Below, piece by piece: positions 1-4,983 of a stretch of DNA of 5,114 nucleotides (its first letter is position 1; each line of letters starts with the position of its first letter). The DNA is from an uncultured Oscillospiraceae bacterium (GTDB taxonomy: Bacteria; Bacillota; Clostridia; Oscillospirales; Oscillospiraceae). Location of the stretch: assembly GCA_947628265.1 (NCBI GenBank), contig CANQZF010000134.1:1-5114 (forward strand). Reading direction: 5' to 3'. Under the pieces are notes generated by a model. It saw nothing but the letters and a program-made list of their open reading frames with translations. It had not been told where the DNA came from and did not search any database. The translations under genes were made by a program, and so were the position numbers.

Positions 1-787
1 AGACGTACCTGCCGCAGTCCACGTCGCCAAGGCCAGGGAGCTTCGGGGACATGAAGGAGAGGGGATAGGCCATGATGCCCACCCGGTCCAGCTTCTCCGG
101 GTAGAGCTTGATGTCTTTGTAGTGGACGTGGAAGATGCGGTCGCGGAACTCGTAGATGGGCTTTATGTAGTCGATCATCTGCCAGACGAAGTGGCTGGGG
201 TCGTAGTTGATGCCGAAATTCGGGTAGGGCAGGAGCTCAAAGACCTTCTTCCAGATGTCCGGCGTAGTCATCAGATTCTGCCCACCGGGCCACTGGTCCG
301 GGCCGAAGAGCATGGGGCAGTTCTCAATGGCGACGCGGACGCCAAGGCTTTTCGCCAGGTCCAGAATACCGGGCCAGACGGTCATCATCTCGTCGAGATT
401 GGCCTCCACCGTCTTGGTCTGGTCCCGCCCGATGAAGGTGGTGACGAGATTCACGTCCAGGGCGGCGCTGGCGCGGATGACGTTCTTCAGATGCTCCACG
501 GCGGCGGCGCGCTTCTCCAGATCGCCGTCCAGGGTGTTGGGGTAAAAGGCCAGGGAGGAAATTTCGACCTTCTTCTCCTTGGAATAGCTGAGAATATGGG
601 CCTTGTACGCCTCATCGGAGAGGACCCGCTCCACGTCGATGTGGCTGACGCCGGCGTAGCGGCGCTCGGCCTTGCCATGGGGCCAGCAGGCCACCTCCAC
701 GCAGGCAAAGCCGAGCGAGGAGGCTATGTCCATCATCTCCTCGTAGCTTGACTGGTCCAATATGGCGCTTACGAAACCTAATTTCAT
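1..787 (-). CDS. Sugar phosphate isomerase/epimerase (xylose isomerase-like TIM barrel), 3' end beyond window
   Basis: 262 residues are readable without a stop, and the gene runs off the left edge. Family members are usually about 280-300 residues, so roughly the last 30 are missing. Reading from MKLGFVSAIL, the motifs of the metal-dependent AP-endonuclease-2/xylose-isomerase-like barrel appear in order: VEVACWP (about 30-36), AIEN with E155, NYDPSH with D196 and H199, HVHYKD (220-225), and PGLGDVDCGR (251-260). E155, D196 and a His of HVHYKD are probable metal ligands. The fourth, a C-terminal Glu, would lie outside the window. Such enzymes isomerise or epimerise ketoses and keto-sugars or dehydrate keto-inositols; the substrate cannot be read from sequence. 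No signal peptide is seen, so it should be cytosolic. The ATG at 787 follows AAGGAGGG at good spacing; this site overlaps the TAA of the oxidoreductase 12 nt upstream, implying translational coupling. Family is confident, substrate unknown. Confidence 0.9.
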   Translation of the reverse strand, partial: MKLGFVSAILDQSSYEEMMDIASSLGFACVEVACWPHGKAERRYAGVSHIDVERVLSDEAYKAHILSYSKEKKVEISSLAFYPNTLDGDLEKRAAAVEHLKNVIRASAALDVNLVTTFIGRDQTKTVEANLDEMMTVWPGILDLAKSLGVRVAIENCPMLFGPDQWPGGQNLMTTPDIWKKVFELLPYPNFGINYDPSHFVWQMIDYIKPIYEFRDRIFHVHYKDIKLYPEKLDRVGIMAYPLSFMSPKLPGLGDVDCGRYV

Positions 788-799
788 GGTGTTCCCTCC

Positions 800-1909
800 T
801 TAAAAGACGATCTCTTTCCCGGCCTTGTCGGAGTTGTAGATGGCCTCCAAAATCTTGGTGACCACCAGGGCCTCCTCCGGCCGGACTAAGGGCTCAGTGT
901 CGTTCAAAATGGCCTCCAGCCACTGCTTGCACTCCAGGGTGCCCGGCTCGCCGCTGGCGCCCTCGAAGTAGGCCACGTTGCCCTTGGCGGAGATGTGCTC
1001 CTCCATAAGCTGGCCGTTGCGCCCCCGGTTGTATATGAGCTGGTCCACGGGGTAGCCCATGCCGGAGAGGATCTCCGCGCCCGCCAGGGTGCCGCAAAGG
1101 GTAGTGCTGGCCTCCTTGGACTCCCGGAGATTGATGGCCCAGGCGGCCTCCAGGTTGATGAGGGCGCCGTTTTTCATGCGGATGAAGCCCATGGCGGAGT
1201 CCTCCACCTCGTAGGTCTCCGGGTCCCAGGGGCCAAACTCGTTGCCCTCGGTGGCTTGGGGCAGGTGGCCCAGCTTGTAGAAGACCTTGCCCATGACGGA
1301 CTCCGGCTCGTAGTTGTCCATGCAACAGAGGGTAATGTCCAAGGCGTGGGTGCCGATGTCGATGAGGGGCCCGCCGCCCTGAAGGGCCTTATTCGGGAAC
1401 ACGCCCCAGGTGGGGACGGCGCGGCGGCGCACCGCGTGGGCCTTGCCGTAGTAGATGTCGCCCAGCTCCCCGGCCTCGCAGGCGCGCTTCAGGTTCTGGA
1501 CCTCAGGGCGGAAACGGTTCTGGTAGCCGATGGTGAATTTCTTGCCGCTCTTTTTCCAGGCGTCCAGCATCCTCTGAGCGTCGGCGCTTGTGTGGGCCAT
1601 GGGCTTTTCGCACATGACGTGCTTGCCCGCCTCAAAGGCCGCCACGGTGATGGGCGCGTGGGCCACGTTGGGCGTCAGCACGTGTACCACGTCGATGGCG
1701 GGGTCGGCCAGAAGCTCATTGTAATCCGTATAGACCTTGGCGTCCGGCGTGCCGTACTGATCCGCCAGCTCCTGGGCCCGCTCGATGATGGTGTCGCAAA
1801 AGGCGACCACATCGCACTTGTCGCTTTGAGATTTGAGGGCGGGGAGGTGCTTGTTGTGGGCGATACCGCCGCAGCCGATGATCCCCACCTGGAGTTTTCC
1901 GTTTTTCAT
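800..1909 (-). CDS. Gfo/Idh/MocA family NAD(P)-dependent oxidoreductase
   Basis: A complete 369-residue protein of normal length for the family. The N-terminal Rossmann fold starts with VGIIGCGGIAHNKHLPAL (8-25), containing the GxGGxA dinucleotide-binding loop. CEKPMA (100-105) carries the family EKP signature with catalytic-type K102. QNRFRPE (130-136) and GGGPLIDIGTHALDI (178-192) follow, the latter supplying D184 and H188 of the conserved D-x-G-x-H-x-x-D active-site motif. The family oxidises or reduces sugar, inositol or glycoside hydroxyls with tightly held NAD(P). With isomerase genes on both sides it probably makes a keto-sugar intermediate (inference). I choose ATG 1909 because GAGGAA lies just upstream and the Rossmann strand begins at residue 7; an in-frame TTG at 1930 would add 7 residues and overlap the preceding gene. 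The preceding TGA (1922-1920) is 10 nt upstream and the TAA forms part of the next gene's Shine-Dalgarno site. All key residues are present. Confidence 0.93.
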   Translation of the reverse strand: MKNGKLQVGIIGCGGIAHNKHLPALKSQSDKCDVVAFCDTIIERAQELADQYGTPDAKVYTDYNELLADPAIDVVHVLTPNVAHAPITVAAFEAGKHVMCEKPMAHTSADAQRMLDAWKKSGKKFTIGYQNRFRPEVQNLKRACEAGELGDIYYGKAHAVRRRAVPTWGVFPNKALQGGGPLIDIGTHALDITLCCMDNYEPESVMGKVFYKLGHLPQATEGNEFGPWDPETYEVEDSAMGFIRMKNGALINLEAAWAINLRESKEASTTLCGTLAGAEILSGMGYPVDQLIYNRGRNGQLMEEHISAKGNVAYFEGASGEPGTLECKQWLEAILNDTEPLVRPEEALVVTKILEAIYNSDKAGKEIVF

Positions 1910-1919
1910 GGTCGTTTCC

Positions 1920-2140
1920 TCACTTTTCAAGATTTTTTGTCATGAGCGCCACGAAGTGCCGCAGCTGCTCCTCGGAGTCGATGGTCTCATCGAAGTGGTG
2001 GCCTTCGTACTCGCTGGCGATATAGCCCTTGTAGCCCAGGCGCTTGACCTCGGCGACGATCTCCTCAAAGGGGATGCAGGGGTCGTGGTCGTCGTTGTCG
2101 AGATAATAGAACTTGTTTTTTCCTTGGTTGGACTGCTCAT
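1920..2140 (-). pseudogene. Truncated, frameshifted sugar phosphate isomerase/epimerase remnant (C-terminal end only)
   Basis: The conserved part is about 65 residues ending at TGA 1922-1920. It begins NKFYYLDNDDHDP, continues IPFEEIVAEVKRLGYKGYIASEYEG, and ends with an acidic EEQLRHF helix. IPFEEI...GYxGYIxSEYEG resembles the last strand and helix of TIM-barrel isomerase/epimerases, where the Glu of SEYEG would be the C-terminal metal ligand; the other roughly 250 residues are absent. This frame has no credible start nearby. An ATG at 2140 with a strong AAGGAAGG site belongs to a different frame (MSSPTKEK...) that degenerates into threonine repeats. Joining the two needs a -1 shift, for instance one extra A in the A6 run at 2121-2116, giving a 73-residue product. 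The likeliest history is an internal deletion joining a gene's 5' end to its own or another gene's 3' end. Alternatives are a genuine small protein made by slippage or a sequencing indel. It leads the operon, so it may still be translated and couple to the next gene. Confidence 0.6.
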
Positions 2141-2148
2141 GGAAACCT

Positions 2149-2155
2149 TCCTTTC
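2149..2155 (-). promoter_or_regulatory. Shine-Dalgarno site of the leading minus-strand gene
   Basis: On the minus strand a purine-rich AAGGAAGG stretch lies a few bases before ATG 2140. It is among the strongest ribosome sites in the window, yet the frame it opens does not match the conserved protein downstream. This is the main reason to think the leading gene was once intact and has been disrupted after its start. Confidence 0.6.
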
Positions 2156-2221
2156 TTATGGGACGGGCTGTGGATTTTTGGCGGCTTCCCCCCCAAACGC
2201 CCCGCCCCTGGAATTTGCGTT

Positions 2222-2260
2222 CCGGCGATCCGGCCCCCTGCTCCGGGCCTTTTCCGCCGG
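2222..2260 (-). other. Nested hairpin in the predicted 5' leader of the minus-strand operon
   Basis: CCGGCG at 2222-2227 pairs with CGCCGG at 2255-2260, and inside it GGCCC at 2232-2236 pairs with GGGCC at 2245-2249. The two GC-only stems are separated by a small internal loop, with an 8-nt apical loop. In the minus-strand transcript the structure would begin about five bases after the predicted start of transcription. No U-tract follows, so it is not an intrinsic terminator. A 5'-end structure that stabilises the mRNA is the simplest reading; a regulatory role is unproven. Confidence 0.45.
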
Positions 2261-2271
2261 CTGGTGAGTCC

Positions 2272-2277
2272 ATTATA
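2272..2277 (-). promoter_or_regulatory. -10 element of the minus-strand operon promoter
   Basis: Perfect TATAAT on the minus strand. The hexamers 15-18 bp upstream (around 2293-2300, reading GAGCGG or its neighbours) do not resemble TTGACA. A good -10 with a poor -35 is typical of promoters that need an activator, which suits the divergently encoded AraC-type protein. Predicted transcription start is near 2265, giving a leader of about 125 nt before ATG 2140. This is sequence-based inference only. Confidence 0.55.
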
Positions 2278-2327
2278 GGCATAACGCACAAAAACCGCTC
2301 GCCGCTCCTTGCACTTTCGGTCATTCT

Positions 2328-2392
2328 TTTTTGCAAATGGGCGCACCCCTCCCTTTTTGCGCGCAAAAATCGTCACACACTTTTTGCAATTG
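2328..2392 (+). repeat. Three phased TTTTTGC direct repeats, candidate operator array
   Basis: TTTTTGCAAATG starts at 2328, TTTTTGCGCGCA at 2354 and TTTTTGCAATTG at 2381. Their starts are 26 and 27 bp apart, about two and a half helical turns. The first and third share 11 of 12 bases. They lie upstream of the minus-strand -10, at roughly -63 to -127, where an AraC-family activator could bind as direct repeats. The surrounding sequence is AT-rich compared with the flanking genes. Binding by the neighbouring regulator is inferred. Confidence 0.5.
2354..2369. promoter_or_regulatory. 16-bp perfect palindrome in the divergent control region
   Basis: TTTTTGCGCGCAAAAA is identical to its own reverse complement. 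It contains the middle copy of the TTTTTGC repeat and its inverted copy, so it could hold a dimeric DNA-binding protein. It lies between the two divergent promoters, about 80 bp from the minus-strand -10 and about 100 bp from the plus-strand -35. Confidence 0.5.
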
Positions 2393-2439
2393 AAAAAAGC
2401 TGGAATTTTCTCACGACTATGTCAACCTACACAAAAAAT

Positions 2440-2468
2440 ACGTCCTCCCAGGACTTCCCAGGGGACGT
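2440..2468. promoter_or_regulatory. Inverted repeat abutting the regulator promoter
   Basis: ACGTCC at 2440-2445 is repeated in reverse orientation as GGACGT at 2463-2468, ending two bases before the -35 box at 2471. A smaller inverted repeat, GTCCT-CCC-AGGAC (2442-2454), is nested at its left side. The position suits an operator for autoregulation of the AraC-type gene or for another regulator. Chance cannot be excluded for 6-bp arms. Confidence 0.35.
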
Positions 2469-2470
2469 GT

Positions 2471-2499
2471 TTGACAAATCCGCCGCCGTATGATACAAT
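2471..2499 (+). promoter_or_regulatory. Sigma-A promoter of the AraC-GH39 gene
   Basis: TTGACA at 2471-2476 (perfect -35), a 17-bp spacer, and TACAAT at 2494-2499 (5 of 6 matches) preceded by TG at 2491-2492, which makes it an extended -10. Predicted transcription start is near 2506, leaving a leader of about 27 nt before GTG 2533. This is the strongest promoter in the window, suggesting steady expression of the regulator. Confidence 0.85.
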
Positions 2500-2520
2500 C
2501 TCCGTACTAATGTTGTGAAC

Positions 2521-2527
2521 GAGGTGG
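2521..2527 (+). promoter_or_regulatory. Shine-Dalgarno site deciding the GTG 2533 start
   Basis: GAGGTGG lies 5 bases before GTG 2533. The in-frame GTG at 2515 has no purine-rich site before it and would leave a leader of only about 9 nt from the predicted transcription start, so 2533 is preferred. Confidence 0.7.
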
Positions 2528-2532
2528 TTCCC

Positions 2533-3159
2533 GTGAGCACCTACCAGGGGATGCGCCTGCTGCTCCTCCACGGCGAGAACGCCCAGGAGCACTGGCACCC
2601 GGAGATCGACGTACTTTTCACCGTCCAGGGCCCGGCGGACGTGCACATCCAGGGCCGGACGGTGCACATGGCCGAGGAGGACGTCTTTCTCATCAATTCC
2701 AGCCTCCCCCACAGCGTGGACTGCCCGGAGGGGACGGTCCTGTGCTGCGTAAAATACCCCTGGCGCATGGTGTGGGAGCTCCTTGGCACCGGCGCGGTGG
2801 TGTTCCGCTGTTCCAGCGCCGAGGACAAGTCCCGCTCCTACCACGACGTGCGGGGCATCTTCCGGGCGCTGGTGTACTACTACCTCCGGGGGCGGCGGAG
2901 GACCGACTGCCTCCTGGACAGCCACCTTCTCAAGCTCCTGGACTGCCTGGTGGAGCACTACCTGGTGGAGCTCCCCGGCGAGGGCGGCGTGGTGAGCGAC
3001 GAGGCGCGTCTCCAGCAGATATTCCAATACGTCAACCAGAGCTACCGGGAGAGCGTGAATCTCTCCCATCTGGCCTCCGAGATGTACGTCTCCCCCTCCA
3101 CCCTTTCCCGGTTTTTCAAAAAGGAGACGGGCATGGGGTTCGTGGAGTATGTAAGCTAG
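2533..3159 (+). CDS. AraC-type N-terminal fragment: cupin plus first HTH unit
   Basis: This is what would be translated if TAG 3157-3159 is read as a stop: 208 residues. The cupin sensor shows HWHPEIDVLFTVQG (20-33), with the usual His-x-His and Glu pocket residues, and INSSLPHSV (54-62), the strand that normally follows the barrel turn. The middle (about 85-155) is helical and contains LLKLLDCLVEHYLVEL-like segments typical of AraC dimerisation regions. The first HTH is at about 176-198: NLSHLASEMYVSPSTLSRFFKKETG. The second HTH, needed for normal operator binding in this family, is missing, so a truncated product would probably bind DNA poorly or act as a dominant-negative dimer partner (inference). 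The protein would be cytosolic. Confidence 0.8.
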   Translation: MSTYQGMRLLLLHGENAQEHWHPEIDVLFTVQGPADVHIQGRTVHMAEEDVFLINSSLPHSVDCPEGTVLCCVKYPWRMVWELLGTGAVVFRCSSAEDKSRSYHDVRGIFRALVYYYLRGRRRTDCLLDSHLLKLLDCLVEHYLVELPGEGGVVSDEARLQQIFQYVNQSYRESVNLSHLASEMYVSPSTLSRFFKKETGMGFVEYVS

Positions 3160-3207
3160 GTCCGCATCCACGCGGCGGCGCTGGAGCTGGAGCAGACCGA
3201 CGAGAAC

Positions 3208-4947
3208 GTGACGAAGATCGCCGTCAACTGCGGCTTTTCCAACCTCTCCGTGTTCAACCGGGTCTTCCGGGAGCGTCAGGGCGTCAGCCCCACGGAGTAC
3301 CGGCGCTTACGCCGGGAGGCCCTGGCGGCGGAGCGGGCGTCCGAACAGGAGTACATCGCCTCCGTCCGGGAGCGCCTCTCCGCCTCCGAAACGCTGGTGA
3401 TTCAGGAGCCGGGCTTCACCGAACGGCGCAGGCGCATCCAGGTGGAGGCGGACGCCGCCGCTGGGGAGGCATTTACTAAGAACTGGAACCAGGTGGTGAA
3501 CATCGGCCCCGTATCCATGCTGTCCTACGCCGGGATGCGGGAGCACGTCCTGGATCTGACGGAGAACATCGGCTTTACCTACGTGCGGCTTTGGGACGTG
3601 TTCTCCAAAAAGCTGATGCTTGCCGACGGCGAGCACCTGGGCGGATATAACTACGCGCAGCTGGACAGCGTTCTGGACTTTCTGGTGTCCCGGCGTGTCA
3701 AGCCCTGGCTGGATTTTGGCAGCCGTCCCGCCACCATCACTAAGGACGAGAGCGGCTTTATCACCCAGGAGCACACCTATATCGACTTCAAGTCTCGCCG
3801 CGCCTGGGAGCACCTTCTGCGGGACTTCATTCGGCACATTGCCAACCGCTACGGCAAAGGTGAGGTGAGCCAGTGGATCTTTGAGCTGAGCTATATCTTC
3901 ACCGCCGACGACTCCGACGCCTTTTACCGCGACGACGGGGGCTTTGCGTACCCGGAGGCGTATGCCTATTTTCACAAGACCGTCAAGGAGCAGCTGCCCT
4001 TCGCCAGCGTCGGCGGCCCCGGCGCCATCCCCGGTTGGATGGAGGAGCGGCAGAGGGAATTCCTTGACCGGTGCCGGGAGCGGGAATGCGTCCCGGACTT
4101 CTGGTCCATCCTGCTCTTCCCCTATTACAGCGAGGAGGGACAGCGCTCCCCGGTGGCCCACCGCTCCAGCGACCCCCACAGCGAGGAGGAGCAGCTTCGC
4201 CGGACGCGGGAGCTTTTGCGGGAGGGGGGCTTTGAGCGGTGCAAGCTCTTCGTGGCGGAGTGGAGCTTTTCCATCTCCGACAGGAATTTTCTCAACGACA
4301 GCACCTACCGGGCGGCGTATATCGCCCAGAAGCTTCCGAAGATCTGGGATGCGGCGGATCTTATCGCTGTCAGCTCCGGCTCGGACCTCCTGGGGAGCCA
4401 CTACGACACCTACGCGGTGGTCAGCGGCGGCATGGGGCTTTTGACCGTGGACTCCATCCGCAAGCCCGCCTATTTCTCCCTGCAAATGCTGAATACCTTA
4501 GGCTACTGCCTTGTGGAGCGGGGCGAAAACTACGTGGTCACCCGCGCCCAGGACGGGAGCCTCCATATCCTGTGCTCCAACCAGAAGCACTTCAACAGCA
4601 GCTTCTATATGCGCGCCGAGAGCTCCTTTGAGCCGGGCAGGCTCGACGAGCTTTTTGAGGACATGGATCCCATCGAGCTGACCTTCACCCTGAAAAATAT
4701 GCCCCGGAACGCCGTCTGCACCGTGAAGGCCAGGAGCATTTCGGAGCGGGAGGGCAGTATTTTGGGGGAGTGGCAGCAGCTCCAGTTCGAGCGGGACTTA
4801 AAACCCCACGACATCCGCTACCTCCGCCAGGCCTGCTTCCCCCGCCTTGCCATGTCCATCCCCCAGACCCAGGACGCCACCCTCCGCTTTACCCAGACCG
4901 TCCAGCCCAACGAGGTGGTCTTCCTCCACGTCTACGCCAGAGAGTGA
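3208..4947 (+). CDS. Downstream fragment: second HTH unit plus GH39 pseudo-glycosidase domain
   Basis: An open frame from the first possible start after the TAG (GTG 3208), 579 residues. No convincing ribosome site precedes it and it begins inside the HTH, so it is unlikely to be an independent gene. Numbered from GTG 2533, the second HTH is VTKIAVNCGFSNLSVFNRVF with GVSPTEYR (about 226-257). GH39 features are FTYVRLWDVF, VGGPGAIPGW, VAEWSFSISDRNFLNDSTYRAAYIA-like text with nucleophile E576, and KPAYFSLQMLNTLG, followed by a beta-sandwich tail rich in charged strands ending HVYARE. The acid/base motif FEVWNEP of GH39 reads FELSYIF (450-456), placing Ile455 where the proton-donor Glu should be. 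The SRHAY segment reads SILLF (525-529), losing the conserved His. Hydrolytic activity is therefore unlikely, and a ligand-sensing role is favoured. There is no signal peptide. Confidence 0.7.
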   Translation: MTKIAVNCGFSNLSVFNRVFRERQGVSPTEYRRLRREALAAERASEQEYIASVRERLSASETLVIQEPGFTERRRRIQVEADAAAGEAFTKNWNQVVNIGPVSMLSYAGMREHVLDLTENIGFTYVRLWDVFSKKLMLADGEHLGGYNYAQLDSVLDFLVSRRVKPWLDFGSRPATITKDESGFITQEHTYIDFKSRRAWEHLLRDFIRHIANRYGKGEVSQWIFELSYIFTADDSDAFYRDDGGFAYPEAYAYFHKTVKEQLPFASVGGPGAIPGWMEERQREFLDRCRERECVPDFWSILLFPYYSEEGQRSPVAHRSSDPHSEEEQLRRTRELLREGGFERCKLFVAEWSFSISDRNFLNDSTYRAAYIAQKLPKIWDAADLIAVSSGSDLLGSHYDTYAVVSGGMGLLTVDSIRKPAYFSLQMLNTLGYCLVERGENYVVTRAQDGSLHILCSNQKHFNSSFYMRAESSFEPGRLDELFEDMDPIELTFTLKNMPRNAVCTVKARSISEREGSILGEWQQLQFERDLKPHDIRYLRQACFPRLAMSIPQTQDATLRFTQTVQPNEVVFLHVYARE

Positions 4948-4983
4948 GGGCGCGCGGCTAATGTCGTTCACAAATCTCTTCAC
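4948..4983 (-). pseudogene. 5' stub of a gene cut off next to the GH39 gene (probable toxin partner)
   Basis: GTG 4983-4981 overlaps the upstream TGA as GTGA and has a strong GGGAGGAG site about eight bases before it. It opens VKRFVNDIS and then runs into the antisense of the GH39 3' end. The frame stays open to 4798 by chance, but its sequence there (glycine-, valine- and aspartate-rich) is a reverse-strand shadow. The start signals, overlap and first residues look like a genuine second gene of a toxin-antitoxin pair; a PIN-type start such as KRFVxD is possible but unproven. The junction would lie about 4948-4960. Confidence 0.4.

Larger units (their letters stand above)
2533..4947 (+). pseudogene. 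AraC-type regulator fused to a GH39-like domain, interrupted by an in-frame amber codon
   Basis: One frame of 804 codons runs from GTG 2533 to TGA 4947 except for TAG at 3157-3159 (codon 209). The reading on both sides is seamless: FVEYVS, stop, then VRIHAAALELEQTDENVTKIAV. That is exactly where AraC proteins join their first and second HTH units (FxxYVxxxRIxxA), so a single-base nonsense change, for example from CAG, is the simplest explanation. Domain order is cupin (about 15-75), double HTH (about 157-262), charged linker (263-315) and GH39 barrel plus beta-sandwich (316-804). The fusion would let a glycosidase-like domain bind sugar and control DNA binding. It diverges from a sugar oxidoreductase/isomerase operon, its probable target. 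TAG is not the stop of any other gene whose end is visible here (TAA, TGA, TGA, TGA). Sequencing error, suppression or true loss of function cannot be separated from sequence alone. Confidence 0.8.

Noticed and set aside
122..751. Plus-strand open frame of 209 residues
   Set aside because: It is the antisense of the partial isomerase gene, whose metal-binding motifs are unambiguous on the minus strand.
995..1945. Long plus-strand open frame antisense to the oxidoreductase
   Set aside because: It mirrors the codon pattern of the minus-strand gene, has no ribosome site or recognisable motif, and its glycine-, valine- and aspartate-rich text is typical of an antisense shadow in GC-rich DNA.
2141..2366. 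Upstream in-frame extension of the truncated isomerase remnant
   Set aside because: The frame is open to 2366 but the extension reads as low-complexity, crosses the -10 box at 2272-2277 and the hairpin, and has no ribosome site, so it is taken as chance.
2420..2425. Minus-strand TTGACA as -35 for the operon
   Set aside because: No acceptable -10 lies 15-19 bp downstream (candidates read CAGCTT or GCTTTT); TATAAT at 2277-2272 is too far away.
2515..2517. GTG as start of the AraC-type protein
   Set aside because: No Shine-Dalgarno site precedes it and the leader would be about 9 nt; GTG 2533 has GAGGTGG at good spacing.
3307..4485. 392-residue minus-strand open frame opposite the GH39 domain
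   Set aside because: It lacks motifs and start signals, while the plus strand carries clear GH39 homology over the same region.
4948..4979. Terminator between the convergent genes
   Set aside because: No stem of useful length followed by a T-run is present on either strand.
4798..4983. 61-codon minus-strand frame as a complete toxin
   Set aside because: After the first ten or so codons it is antisense to the GH39 C-terminus and matches no toxin pattern; only the start region looks genuine.
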